Source of the DNA: Megaustenia siamemsis
Taxonomy: Eukaryota; Mollusca; Gastropoda; Stylommatophora; Ariophantidae
Reading direction: 5' to 3'
Length of the DNA stretch: 64,000 bases
Assembly (NCBI GenBank): GCA_032433765.1
Contig: JAVIAB010000160.1
Coordinates: 38,094,223 to 38,158,222 of the forward strand
Shown here: one piece after another, positions 11,383 to 22,789 of the stretch
How positions within the stretch are numbered: position 1 is the first letter of the stretch
How the letters are laid out: each line of letters begins with the position of its first letter
The notes under the pieces: model-generated
Databases searched by the model: none
Seen by the model: only the letters and a program-made list of their open reading frames with translations
Told to the model about the DNA's origin: nothing
Program-made: the position numbers and the translations under genes

Positions 11383-11864
11383 GAAGTTTGATCTTGGTAC
11401 ATTTCTCATGTTCATGTTCTGTGAGTTTTGTTTTTGTCGTGAGGAAGACGAATTGTCATCGCTTTTTTTTCCCTTCTCATACGAAGCTGTCACAATACAC
11501 TGCGTTCACCAGCTTTACCGCAGCCCACCACGTTTTCTAGCAAACTCCATTTAAGAAAAAAACAATAATTATAAAGCAAGAGTTATTAAATGGAGATTAT
11601 TCCCAATTACACAAGATTTTGGTCTAAAAATATATCTCATTCACATGTCTACTATGGAAGCGGAGTATCATTGATTAATACTGACAATAGAAGACGTTAC
11701 CTGCATCATGGGATGGTAAATTGGGAACGTCGCTAGTGCGAGGTAATGTAGAATCGTCTCCCTCAGTGCATTTAGATCTATCGAAACTAAAGGGGAACAA
11801 CTAATTGTAAGATGTTTATGACAAGCTATATTTGGAGGCTTGAAGCAACAATAAACCAATCGTT
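11383..11864. other. Unassigned stretch
   Basis: No domain, repeat or RNA recognised. Confidence 0.5.
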
Positions 11865-11945
11865 GGAGAGCGGATAGCCGAATCGATATCCTGTCGTGTT
11901 CTAGAACACGAGGACGCGGGTTTGAATCACGATAGGGTCATTTTT
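11865..11945 (+). mobile_element. tRNA-like sequence, possible SINE head
   Basis: GGATAGCCGAATCG resembles box A and GGGTTTGAATCAC resembles box B, about 35 bp apart. A perfect 16-bp palindrome (CGTGTTCTAGAACACG) lies between them, where an anticodon arm would sit. It could be a tRNA pseudogene or the head of a degenerate SINE. It is not intact enough to call a functional tRNA. Confidence 0.35.
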
Positions 11946-12062
11946 GTTGTTACTATCGGAGGTGAAATAGGAAAAAAAAATCTAGACACGCGGCCTTTAT
12001 TCTCCGGTCATTAAAGTTCCATCGACAGATCCAGAGTTTTGGTAATGTCGTAAAGATAGTTT

Positions 12063-12340
12063 CTGTCTATCTGCCTGTCTGTCCGTCTGTCTGTCTGTCT
12101 GTCTGTTCGTCTGTCCGTCCGTCCGTCCGTCCGTCCGTCTGTCTGTCTGTCTGTCTGTTCGTCTGTCTGTCCGTCCGTCTGTCCGTCCGTCCGTCCGTCC
12201 GTCCGTCTGTCTGTCTGTCCGTCCGTCTGTCCGTCCGTCCGTCCGTCCGTCCGTCCGTCCGTCTGTCTGTCTGTCCGTCCGTCCGTCCGTATGTCTGTCT
12301 GTCTGTTCGTCTGTCCGTCTGTCTGTTCGTCTGTCCGTCC
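12063..12340. repeat. Tetranucleotide (CTGT/CCGT)n array
   Basis: About 280 bp of alternating CTGT and CCGT runs with occasional TTCG interruptions. It lies directly 3' (on the minus strand) of the RNase H LINE stop codon, so it probably grew from that element's 3' simple-sequence tail. The DGRTDRQT-type reading frame across it is not a real protein. Confidence 0.93.
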
Positions 12341-12351
12341 CCGCTCGCCCG

Positions 12352-13768
12352 CTATCTTTTGTTCACCTGAAGTGTTGTCGATATTTGCAATGTCGTTTCC
12401 TGTATAAATTTTACTGTCTTTTGTAATTCTTGCAGTGGCCCATATAGTTTTGTCTGTAGTGTTGTATCTATGGGCCAATGGATTTTCCTCAGTACTTGAT
12501 ATATTTATATTCAGTACAGACTTGAAGTATATGTTCAACAGTCTGGGGCGCCTGCCCAAATGTATATCTAGTTGAGCTGCCGATCTTGAATTTTGTATAC
12601 ATGTGACTGTGGAGTCGATTGTGCCATGTTCTGAGACTTATAAAGATAATTTTTTCCCATCTATTAATATTATGAAAGGAACCCTGATTTGGGGCTTTTG
12701 GTCTTCTGATTGATTTGATTATCTGTTTCTTATGATAGTATGTAATTGGTGCATCTTGTTGTGTGCCTGTTGCTCCTTCCTTTGCCAGCTGAACTGCTCT
12801 TCCGTTTCCTGGTATTCCACAGTGAGATGCGATCCACTCCAAGGCGACGCTGTGGTGCTTGCAGAGTTAAGTCAATACGGTCTGCAGACATTTTCTTGAT
12901 TCTACTGCCTGGGGTGCTGATCTTACATCTGTCAAAAGTACTACAGGCTGTGGGCTAAGATTACTGTTCAGCAGTTTGTCAACTTTATAGCTTCGATTTC
13001 TGCACCGTAAATGTGTCAATATTTCCTTGTCTCTATTTTATTCACATCCCTAGTTTTATTTGAGTAATATATGTATGCTTTTGCTCCCCCATTCTTTAAT
13101 TTGTGCATTCTGTTCTGATCCATCTGTGTACACACGAACCAACAGATCTTGTGGGTATTCTTCATCCAAGAAACTGAGAGTGATTGTCTTACGCTGTACA
13201 CTTTTCTGTTCCTCCATGTCAAGTATTCCTTTCACTTCTGTCCGTACCTTATTTGTATAGACAATTTGGATTCCTCTGTTCAGGGGTCTGTCCTGGTATC
13301 TGCAGTTGTGGGCTGACAACTCTTTATATGTCTGGTGTTTGTCTACAAATTCATTTGGCTTGGTGGATAAAACTGCTTCTCTTAAGCCGTCCTATTGCAA
13401 GATTTTGGAATCGGTCCTTCATTGGATGTCTCGGCATGCATACAAATGTTTCTGCATGTACTAGCACCTTTGTGTCCCTCCGTTCTCTCAGTGCTGGTAT
13501 CCTCCACAATTTCTCCATTTCCTGATGACCCTAAGTGCCTGGTTTTATACTTTATCCAGTTCTTGCAGTGTGGTGTTTGATGCTGAGCACCATGCGGATG
13601 ATCCATATTCTAAATGTGGGCGTAGACTCTGTTGATAAACTTTACTGAGTATTTTCCCACTCGCACCCCACGTGGTTCCACACAGATTTCTTAGAATAGC
13701 CAACTTCCTCCTTGCTTTATTCAGGTTCCCTTATTTATCTGCTGTTTCCCAGGTGTAAAGATGGTTTA
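12352..13768 (-). mobile_element. LINE-RH: RNase H-bearing non-LTR retrotransposon, 3' half
   Basis: In broken minus-strand frames: KARRKLAILRNLCGTTWGAS and LEYGSSAW (post-RT), then an RNase H domain starting VRVYTDGSEQNA (first catalytic Asp) and later LEWIASHCGIPGNGRA (the SHCGIPGN block). The end contains RYTFGQAPQTVEHILQ, KIHWPIDTTLQTKLYGPLQE and a stop at 12352-12354. The C-terminal layout is that of I/Jockey-like LINEs with RNase H, a lineage separate from the other LINEs here. Several frameshifts (for example near 13060, 12840 and 12490) make it a relic. RT itself is truncated away. Confidence 0.85.
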
Positions 13769-13865
13769 AAAGATAATAAAAGAACCTTTAGAAAAGTGGT
13801 CTGCTATGGACAAAATGTGGGTTCTGTCTACATCAAAGGCATTTAGTTTCACGTAGCCTTAGACA

Positions 13866-14640
13866 GTCATCATAATCATATGCCAATTCGGTTGGCGTAA
13901 GCGATCTTGTCCTTCCACAATTCTCTATGCACTGAGCTTCGTATCAATTTTGTTGTTAGCTGTTTGCCGTGCTATAGATCAAGCTATAAAATATCTTCTC
14001 TCTTTGTCGTTCACGATCTCTTTTCCCCTGTGTTTTACTAGTTTGTAATAAGTATTTAAACTATCTTTTTCTGATGATGTGCCAAACACATTTATTGTTA
14101 CTTTCTTATGTTTTTTTAGGAGCTCTCTTTTGTGTTGACCTCTTTGAGAGTTTCCTCGCTGGTATTTTTAGCTCCTCCAGGGAACTCTCAATATTCTTTT
14201 GAGAAATCCTATCTGTGAGGTCCATCTGTGAGGTCCATCTGTGAGGTCCATCTGTGAGGCCCATCTGTGAGGCCCATCTGTGAGGTTCATCTGTGTGGCC
14301 TCTAATCGTCTTTTCATTTATTTGTCTACTGTCCATGAATTGTTTCCATATTTCAGAATTCGCTCTCTGTAGCATCGCTGAACTCTCTTTCTCACTTCTA
14401 TTGACATAGACTTGTTGCACAAGAAGTTTTACATTTGATAAAATGCTGTTTTGACTTTGCTTTTCTGCTTTTTTTAATTCCGTGGTGCATCTTCCGTCTC
14501 CTGTTATTATTGTCCAAGTATTTGAGTTTCTGCACTTTTTCCAACTAATGTGTATGTTGCATGATGATGATGGTTGTTTCTTCGATGTGACCATTACTTC
14601 TGTCTTAGCGTCAAACAAGGATTGGCTTAGCGCTGACTAC
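13866..14640 (-). mobile_element. LINE-B, post-RT portion
   Basis: The minus strand starts FDAKTEVMVTSKKQPSSSCN, then IITGDGRCTTE, SIEVRKRV and the family C-terminus near 13900-14030. A 170-codon frame (14106-14618) survives only because the middle is in a shifted frame. A 15-bp minisatellite sits inside (separate entry). No catalytic RT residues remain. Confidence 0.75.
14208..14298. repeat. 15-bp minisatellite inside LINE-B
   Basis: About six copies of GAGGTCCATCTGTGA, with C/T variants. The period keeps frame and would encode a repeated HRW(T/A)SQM-type string on the minus strand. It arose inside LINE-B coding sequence. Confidence 0.85.
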
Positions 14641-14760
14641 ATTTTCTAAAAAAACCCTGCCCATGGTCGTCGACAAGTATTAACTTTAACTTCATATTTC
14701 TTATTTATCTCACTGAAGCGTGACGGAATTTTTGTTTATTTGCTTTTTTGTTTTCACATT

Positions 14761-15094
14761 ACAGAAGAATGGTGAGAATTCCATGGACAGCTAAGAAGAG
14801 TAATGAAAATGTTATGAAAGAGGTCAAAGCAAAAAGAGAGCTAATTTGCAATATTAGGAAGAAACAATCATTATTTTTTGGCCATGTAATGAGAAGAGAA
14901 CTGGAATATATTGTAACTGGGAACATTGAGGGACGAAGAAATAGAGGGAAGCAAAGAGAAAAAAAATACCAGACAGCTTAAAACAATGGCTTGGCAGAAG
15001 GTCAACAACAGAAATGATAAATAACTGTCGAGATCGAAAGTTGTGGAGAGACATGATCACCTACGCCAGCAGGCTGGGTACTTGATGATGATGA
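14761..15094 (+). mobile_element. LINE-E 3' end with 12-bp TSD
   Basis: Reads YRRMVRIPWTAKKSNENVMK, VKAKRELICNIRKKQS, FFGHVMRR and GRRNRGKQREKK, then frame-broken codons and a (TGA)n tail. TGTTTTCACATT at 14749-14760 and again at 15095-15106 is a perfect 12-bp target-site duplication. The element is thus a single 334-bp, heavily 5'-truncated insertion. Confidence 0.93.
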
Positions 15095-15233
15095 TGTTTT
15101 CACATTGTTTTTTTCAACGTTCTGTGTCAGACGGTGTGACAACATTTGTGTAAGAGATCACAACATCACGAGTATAACAACTTTATATGAACAGTGAAGA
15201 CTACTCGATTGATCGATAGCAGCAATTTGTTTC

Positions 15234-15335
15234 TTTTTTCTTCTTCTCATATTCCTAGTTCTCATTTTTCTTCTTCTCATATTCCTAGTTCTCATTTTTC
15301 TTCTTCTCATATTCCTAGTTCTCATTTTTCTTTAC
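15234..15335. repeat. 31-bp repeat, ~3 copies
   Basis: Three copies of TTCTTCTTCTCATATTCCTA plus GTTCTCATTTT, essentially identical. The 150 bp on either side show nothing. Confidence 0.9.
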
Positions 15336-15521
15336 CGTAGACCAACACAGTTGACTGTGGCTGGTACGCTTAATGGCGTCTTGTAGGTCAACAAACAAAG
15401 TTCTTTTACTTTGTATGCTCTATGAACGTCTTTCACGAAGTCTTGTATAGGTATACATTACTTCTCATGCAGGCTAAATGATCTTACAAAGCAACAAATA
15501 TTACAGGCCTGTCCCAATTTT

Positions 15522-15771
15522 GAGTCGCGATAGCTCAGTGGTTAGTGAACTGGACTATAAAGGTCAAGGTAGGGTTTGATCCCAACCGACGGCTTCCGGG
15601 TTCACCCAGCCTTAAATGGGTACCGGATTTTTCTGGGAAAGTAAAGCGGCACGGACGTAATACCACATTACCCCATAAATCATGTGCTGAAGGTCTGTAA
15701 AATGTATGATCATATAACCCACCATATTCCCTATACGCCACTTGGCGTGACTGGGGCTCTTTACTACTTTA
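15522..15771 (+). mobile_element. SINE-1 copy with 13-bp TSD
   Basis: Full-length. CTGTCCCAATTTT at 15509-15521 and 15772-15784 is a perfect target-site duplication, which fixes the element at 250 bp. Box A is TAGCTCAGTGGTTAG, box B is GGTTTGATCCC (one change), and the 3' hairpin ACGCCACTTGGCGT is intact. Confidence 0.95.
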
Positions 15772-15784
15772 CTGTCCCAATTTT

Positions 15785-16739
15785 ACCAGCATTTAATAAT
15801 GCATATGGTTTGGCCAAAACCTTCAGCAATTAAATTAGAACTTTATGGAACTGAAGAAGAGTTCCTGACAACAAATTTATTGCAAGCGCTTGTCTGACGA
15901 TATTATCACCAAAATATGAACACCAGCAGAAGAAGAAGAAGAAGAAGTAAATGAAATTAATGAGAACCCGTTGTAAGAAGTTTAAGAACCACTTATTTTT
16001 CATACATGCACGCTCGTGAGCGCGCAATGAGCTGATGCGCGCTTATTGGTCAATCAATAATCTTAAAATAACCTCTGAAAAACCCCGATATCAGCCTCTA
16101 TTGACAGCCTCCAGTAAACCGGTTAACGACACCAAATACTGCATTTCTCATCGGAATTCCCTTTGGGTTTCCAAATCGATTGCACATTGTCATCACTTAA
16201 TTATTTCTGTAATGTAATTGTACGCTTAACACAGGCGTGTCTGAGCACTTGCAAAGCTTATACTGGGTCTTTGTTGTGTTCTCTCTAGGCTTTCGGGGCG
16301 TATAAGGAAAGTGAAAGGCTTTGTGTGCATTAGGCATCATGGTAGAGACAACTCTCTCCACCTTACTTTTATATTAAAAGGTAATGAAATTTACATGTTT
16401 AAATATTTTAAGAATTGTAATGTGTCTTTTTGTGTACATACTAAAGCGCGGGGTTATACTTTTATTTCATTTAAAACTTTGCCTACAACGGTTTGACATG
16501 TTCTTATAGTGTTCACAATATGGTGGTTGAACTGCCGGACACGTTCTGTGATAATTGTTTTGTTGATTAGGGCTCCTCCTTAGCTGGGTTGAGCTTTGAT
16601 TGTAATGTTGAGATCCATGCTCTCTTTCTGTGTGGTGGAATCTGGGGCTATTGCGTTGTGTTTGTTCCGCAGGTGATCGTTTGTGTAACTTTTGAGTGGT
16701 GATTCTGACAGCCAAAGTTTATGCATATATTTACTTTGT
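15785..16739. other. Unassigned stretch
   Basis: About 950 bp without a recognised gene. A short (AGA)n run lies at 15932-15950. An 82-codon minus frame at 16467-16715 is open but matches nothing I know. Confidence 0.5.
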
Positions 16740-16741
16740 TA

Positions 16742-16742
16742 A

Positions 16743-16807
<65 letters not shown>

Positions 16808-17311
16808 AGTGCCATCTCCGCAACGAAGGTTGGCTGCAATGGAGTGCCATTCTGCTCTGTCTCTTGCTTTGATGGTGCAGGTTGTCATAGGCTGAATTGT
16901 CCATATTTTGATGTTACTCTTCCATGTTAGTCTTGGTCTGCCTCTGCCTCTTTTACCTTGTATTTTCCCTTCCAATATTACTTTTAGTAGGATGTTGTGT
17001 CTTTTAACATGCCCCCAAAAATTGCATTTATCTTGCTTGAATTGTATTTAGTAGTTCTCTATTCATTTTTAGTTGTTTTAAGACTTCATTGTTTGTTTTC
17101 TCTCCTTTCCATCCAATTCAACTTATTCTTCTATTTATCCGTTAAACAGGCTTCAATTTTCTCTTCTGTTTTCTTGTCTAATGTCCTTGTTTCTGCACCA
17201 CGTAGGAATGTTGAGAACATATAACATTTTGCTATTCTTAGTTTTAGCCCTGGTGTTATTTGTTTTGATGGTAGTATATTTTTCATGACATTAAAATTAC
17301 TTTTTGCCATT
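16742..17311 (-). mobile_element. LINE-A 3' end with expanded (ATC)n tail
   Basis: On the minus strand this is the LINE-A post-RT region (MWIYRRIG-type equivalents, LLNTI, RGRPRLTW, DGT), ending in about 22 uninterrupted ATC units at 16744-16807. The tail is much longer than in other LINE-A copies. It is 5'-truncated at about 17311. Poly-Asp or poly-Ser ORFs through the tail are artefacts. Confidence 0.88.
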
Positions 17312-17614
17312 CATGTACTTTGCTATACGCCGTTCTAAGCCAGCAAAGAGAGAGTGTAGAGAGATTTGCTGGAGGCGAACTAGTGTTTTTATTTATTTGT
17401 CAAGACGCACTAAGACAACATTGTTTACGCACGTCAGAGAAATAATCAGGAAAAGATCAAACTGTCAACCGACAAGCGGAAAACGATAATCGTAACTGGG
17501 ACCTATCTCTAGATCATCCAAAACCGGGTTTAAACATGTGGGTCCCTCTCTGATGAGGGTTCAAACATTAAAATAGTTCCCACAAAGCCAAAAATCTTGG
17601 TAGTCGTGACAAAA
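17312..17614. other. Unassigned stretch
   Basis: About 300 bp, nothing recognised. Confidence 0.45.
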
Positions 17615-17627
17615 CGAAGAGCAACAT

Positions 17628-17884
17628 AAAAAAAAAGTAAAGAGCCCCCGTCACGCCAAGTGGCCTATAGGGAATATGGTGTTAGTGACCATAAATTTTA
17701 CAGACCTTCAGCACATGATTTTTGGGGTAATGTAGTCGGCATTACGTCCGTGCCGCTTTACTTTCCCAGAAAAAAACCGGTACCAATTTAAGGCTGGGTG
17801 AACCCGGAAGCCGTCGGTTAGGATCGAACCCTACCTCTTGCCCTTTGTAGTCCAGTTCACTAGCCACTGAGCTATCACTGCTCC
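17628..17884 (-). mobile_element. SINE-1 copy with 13-bp TSD
   Basis: Full-length, minus strand, with a poly-A-type 3' end (T-rich on the sense copy). CGAAGAGCAACAT at 17615-17627 and 17885-17897 is a perfect target-site duplication. The hairpin reads ACGCCAAGTGGCCT, with one stem pair lost. Confidence 0.95.
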
Positions 17885-18166
17885 CGAAGAGCAACATGGA
17901 CAATTAAAAACATGACAATCCGATAAAATATCACACAGTCTCTCTTCCTTGCCAATTCAATCTTTTCTTGTCTTGTTTGACATGGACGATAACGACAGAA
18001 CTTTAGAGTAAAATAGAAACGATGATGGAGGTGACGTGTGCTGAGTTATCTTGAGGTAAGACGTGGTTCTTTTGATCAGAAAATCCTGGCTTCAAACATT
18101 TCAGGCGGTGAGAAGTCTCATCTTTAATACGTGGTTTCTTGGCGGCTTTAGTTTTTCCCGGTTTTA

Positions 18167-18350
18167 TGTGTAGTGAGATACGATGTCTAGTCTAGTTTTT
18201 GTGTAGTGAGATACGATGTCTAGTGTAGTTTTTGTGTAGTGAGATACGATGTCTAGTCTAGTTTTTGTGTAGTGAGATACGATGTCTAGTGTAGTTTTTG
18301 TGTAGTGAGATACGATGTCTAGTCTGGTTTTTGGTAGTGGATACGATGTC
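18167..18350. repeat. 33-bp tandem array
   Basis: Five to six copies of GTGTAGTGAGATACGATGTC plus TAGT(C/G)TAGTTTTT. The array ends at an A-rich run (18366-18388). Confidence 0.95.
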
Positions 18351-18507
18351 TAGTCCTCTCCAGCAAAAGAAAAAAAAAAAAAAAAAGAGGAGGTATCGTG
18401 CGCTCCCTGCGCATGTTAACGAACGCTTGGCCGTTAAAATGAGAAAAGGTTGTGCGAAATTTACCACTGCCCATGTCACAGTGCTCTATTTAAATATATA
18501 TACATCT

Positions 18508-20715
18508 ACCTTTTAGCTCCCAGTGGAGCATAGGTCTTCAACAAACACTTTCCAAGTCGTTCTGTTTTTTGCCATTCTTTTAAGATCATTCCATGTCTTC
18601 CCCATCATCTTCATCTCTGCTTCAATCTGTCTTCTCCAAGAATTCCTTGGTCTTCCTCTTTGTCTTTTCCCCTGGGGATTCCAAAAAAGGGCCTTTTGTG
18701 TAATACTCTTAGTTGGCTTCCGTAGTGTGTGTCCTGTCCATCGCCATCGTCTTCGCTGTATATCTTTATCCCCTCGTATTTGACCGGTACATTTCCATAA
18801 TTCCACGTTAGTGACTTTGTCCTGCCATTTCCATCCCTTTATTCTGCGCAAGCATCCATTAATGAAAGTCTGTACCTTCGTGATTGTCAATTTTGTTATT
18901 CTCCATGTTTCACATCCATATAATAGGACCGACTTAACATTTGAGTTGAACATTTTTATTTTTGTATTTAGCCTAATTTCTTTGGATTTCCATATGTTTC
19001 CCAGTGCAATGAAAGCTCCTCTTGCTTTTGATATCCTTATTTTGGTATCATTTTCTGTTCCTCCCTCTTTATCTATATTACTGCCCAGATATATATATAT
19101 AAGATTGTACGTCTAGTAGAGGTATTTCTCCTAGCTTTATTTGGTTATTGCCAGCTGCATTAATTCTCATAATGTTGGTCTTATCTCTATTTATTTTCTT
19201 TAGTCCCAGCTTTCGTGATCTCTTTCGTATGCTCATTTTACTTTGCATCCGTTGATGATTATGTGATAGGAGAACTATGCCACCAGCAAAGTCTTAGTCG
19301 TTAAGTTGCTTGGTCATTGACAACTGGATTCCATTTCTTTTGTTCTGAGTTATTTTGCATAATTTTATTTATGACTAATAGAAAGAGAAATGGAGATAGA
19401 AGGCATCCCTGCCCTAACCCTGTTCTTATTTCAAATATTTCTGTAAGTTGACCTTCGTGCACACAATTACATTTCTTCTTCCTTCATTGAAGGAATGAAA
19501 CACATACATTGTTCTTATTAGGTTAATAAACTTTATGGGGATTCCATAATGACTCAGCAACTTCCAAAGCATTCCTCTATTTAAACTATCAAATGTTTTT
19601 TCGCAATCTATGAATCCTATATAATGTGGGGTCTGTAGTTCTAAACTTTGCTCAACGGAAGGTAGTTTTTTTTTATCAGCACTTGATCTGTTTTTCCTAA
19701 AACATTCTTGTTCATCTCTATGACCTCTTTTAGTCTCCCCAGAATGATTCTGCTTTGTATTTTTCCTGGCACTGATAGTAGCATAATTCCCTCATAATTT
19801 GTGCCCTCTTGTAAACTTCTTTCGTAGGTAGTTTAATCATAAAAATATTATTTCCAGTTTTTATGTATTTCTTCCCATTCCCATATTTTATCTAATAGAT
19901 TATGTAACATCTTAGTAGAGGTGTTAATATCTGCTCTGATGGCTTCTGAAATAATTTCATCTGGTCCTCTGGGTTTACCAGTTTTTAATAACTTGATGGC
20001 TTTCTTTACTTCTTCCTTGCTTGGCTTTCTACAGTTAACGTGTAACTCTTCTTCTGTTGGTAGTATGTATATATATATATATATGGAGGGTTATTTGAGC
20101 CGGGTCTGGTCAAGTGTTCATCATCATCAAAGTGCTCCTTCCATCTCTTAATTTGTTCCCTTACATTACTAAGCAGATTTACGTTCTTATCTTTAATAAA
20201 TGCATTGATCTGCATGCTTGTTCCACTCTATTTCTTTGTGCTGTTGTAAAGTTCTTTCATATTTTCTTTATTTGTTATCTCCTCTGCCTCTTTAGCTAGT
20301 TCATCTATATATATATTTCCTCTTATCCCTTTTAATGCATCTTCTCACTTATTTGTTCACCTTTGTGTAAGTTTCCTGTATCTTGGCCTTAGTACCTCTC
20401 GTTTTGCTTTTATTTATGTTTGCTTTTTATATTCTTTTTACATCCTGAAAGGGTGACTTAAACATTTTATTAACGCATATATGGTCAATGTGATTCTCCG
20501 TTCTATGATCTGGTGACACCCATGTAGCTTTATGTAATCTTTTATGTTGGAATATTGTTCCTCCTAGCTCATTTGATTAAGAGCACAGAAGTTCACGAAT
20601 ATCTCATTCACCTCTCAAAGTCCATGCTTTCCCATGATCTCTTCGAAGCCTCGGTTGTCTGGTCCTACTTTTGCTTTTATATCTATTATCAAGATTATAA
20701 AATGCTGCTGCTTAG
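18508..20715 (-). mobile_element. LINE-C, long copy reaching the endonuclease
   Basis: The longest LINE-C here. The minus strand starts inside the APE-type endonuclease: VGPDNRGFEEIMGKHGL, then GTIFQHKRLHKATWVSPDHR with TENHIDHI. It continues with linker KAIKLLKTGKPRGPDEIISE, a decayed RT, and a C-terminus still open for 146 codons (18513-18953: LLYGCETWRIT, WRWTGHTLRKPTKSITQKAL, GKRQRGRPRNSWRRQIEAEM). Many frameshifts occur, and a (TA)n run interrupts it at 20066-20084. It supplies the endonuclease that the shorter copies at 893 and 8443 lack. Confidence 0.87.
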
Positions 20716-21008
20716 TACTTGACTCCCAATATATTACGAATATTATACAGATTCTTAAACGTGAATCTTCTTGTTTTAATATGTAAGAAAAAAAACATTT
20801 ATCGAAGTTTTAGTCAGTCGTTTAGTTGTCTTAAAATAAAAATAAAAAAGTCTTTAAATAAATGACTGGTCTCTCATACGCTGTGAGTCATAGATAGAGG
20901 TACACGAACCGGCACACGACTTCACACCTATAACCAAATGATGTACACACGTGTCAAGCTTGCATCACGGGAAATAGGAAATGTTTGTTGAGCGCAGCTT
21001 TTGGACAA
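20716..21008. other. Unassigned stretch
   Basis: No gene recognised between LINE-C and a 43-bp repeat. Confidence 0.45.
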
Positions 21009-21138
21009 AGGGAACAAAGGAAAGCTTTGGCAGAAACCAGCAAACTTTGAGAAGGAACAAAGGAAAGCTTTGGCAGAAACCAGCAAACTTTGAGAAGGAA
21101 CAAAGGAAAGCTTTGGCAGAAACCAGCAAACTTTGAGT
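21009..21138. repeat. 43-bp repeat, 3 copies
   Basis: Three copies of GGAACAAAGGAAAGCTTTGG plus CAGAAACCAGCAAACTTTGAGAA, virtually identical. The minus ORFs (SLLVSAKAFLCSF repeats) are shadows of it. Confidence 0.93.
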
Positions 21139-21760
21139 AGGGGACACAATCTAAAGACGGAAGGAACAAACATCGAGAAACAACAGCCAACGCATTGTAG
21201 ACAAACAGGCTATAATAGTACTGTCTGGCTATGTGAGTTGTCGTTCTTGCATGAGATCACAATAACACGAACGTCCACCATTCTCCCTTAGTGTTTGAAA
21301 GAAATAAATCATAGCAGCACGTGTTTTAAACTGTGTGGGTTCTTCTCCTCTTCTCCTGTTTTCTGCTTCGCCCCCAGCTCCTTCTTCTCCTCCTCTTTTA
21401 CTTATTATTATTACTTATTATTATTGGGTCACCACTGATAGACTTCGTCACCCTTCTCGATTTCTCTCTATCTTCTGTTATTTTTGGACTCTTGCAAAGT
21501 CTAAGCCTGTCCATTATTTGATGTTATCTTCCCATCTCTTTCTCTGCTAACCTCCCCTTCTCGTCACTTTCTTATCTCATGGTCTTTGTCGGGCCAGGCG
21601 ATGGAGATACTCAATCAGACCATTTCATTTTGTTCTTCTTCACAACAAATAGATCATCATCAACATCATTTACTTGTAGTACCTTTTTGCGAACTTTTAT
21701 TTTATTTGTGATACGATCTATCTAAGAGATGTCCACAATCTGACCATAATATTTCATCTC
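21139..21760. other. Unassigned stretch
   Basis: About 620 bp; C/T-rich around 21335-21430. No supported gene. Confidence 0.5.
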
Positions 21761-21772
21761 TATTAGTATGGG

Positions 21773-22035
21773 AAGGGGCCGCGATAGCTCAGTGGTTAGT
21801 GAACTGGACTACAAAAAACAAGAGGTAGGGTTCGATCCCAACCGACGGCTTCCGGGTTCACCCAGCCTTTAATGGGTACCGGATTTTTTTTTCTGGGAAA
21901 GTAAAGTGGCACGGGCGTAATACCGACCACATTACCCCAAAAATCATGTGCCGAAGGTCTGTAAAATGTATGGTCACTAACACCATATTCCCTATACGAC
22001 ACTAGACGTGACGGGGGTACTTTACATTTTTACTT
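21773..22035 (+). mobile_element. SINE-1 copy with TSD
   Basis: Full-length. TATTAGTATGGG (21761-21772) and TATTAGTGTGGG (22036-22047) form an 11/12 target-site duplication. The hairpin region is mutated (ACGACACTAGACGT). Confidence 0.92.
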
Positions 22036-22221
22036 TATTAGTGTGGGCAACGAAATCTACAGAAGGTATTACAATAGCGTTGGCTAGAACTGTGTATCAA
22101 GAAAGCTAGTGCTATTCGTTGCAGAATGGAATACATTATGAATATAAGGAAACTCCGAGGAGAGAGACAAATATAAGTGACACGGGTATTTTAACAGTAC
22201 TCGGGGAAAAACATTCATATT

Positions 22222-22520
22222 CACATAACAGCAGCAAAGAGTAACAATCAGCCCGTAACAGCAGCAAAAATTAATAGTCAGTCCGTAACAGCAGGAGAAA
22301 GTAATAATCAGCCCGTAAAAGCAGGAGAAAGCAATAATCAGACCGTAACAGCTGCAAAAAGTAATAATCAGTCCGTAACAGCAGGAGAAGGTAATATAAT
22401 CAGTCCGTAAGAGCAGCAAAAAGTAATAATCAGTCCGTAACAGCAGGAGAAAGTAATAATCAGTCCGTAATGGCAGGAGAAAGTAATAATCAGTCCGTAA
22501 AGGTAGGAGAAAGTAACAAT
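22222..22520. repeat. 30-bp tandem array
   Basis: About ten copies of GTAATAATCAGTCCGTAACA plus GCAGGAGAAA, with variants. Minus ORFs made of SCCYGLIITF repeats follow from the 30-bp period. Confidence 0.93.
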
Positions 22521-22789
22521 TATCTAGAACCAGGATGGATCTAGTGCTTACTTCTGGAGTCCATGATTTAAAGTAGGACCGATAAATACATCGTTAAGGT
22601 TAGGGTAAGAAGTAACGATACAGATGAGGAAATAGATTAACAACCAAAGAGTTAAATAAAAGGTTTAAACAAAGCTACAGATCTGAATAAATTAATAAAA
22701 GAGAGGGTCGAGGTTAAAGATTTGAAAAGATTAGCCAAAGATAGAAGCAAATTAAATATTGATGTGGCTAGATCGATGTAAGAAAACAT

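Noticed and set aside
12011..12559. Minus ORF with DGRTDRQT repeats
   Set aside because: Tetranucleotide array; only the N-terminal part overlaps real (frame-shifted) LINE codons.
15522..15600. Functional tRNA genes at the SINE-1 heads
   Set aside because: Boxes A and B are present but acceptor and anticodon arms do not close, and every copy continues into the same 170-bp body.
16648..16930. Poly-Asp / poly-Ser ORFs
   Set aside because: Translation of an (ATC)n LINE tail.
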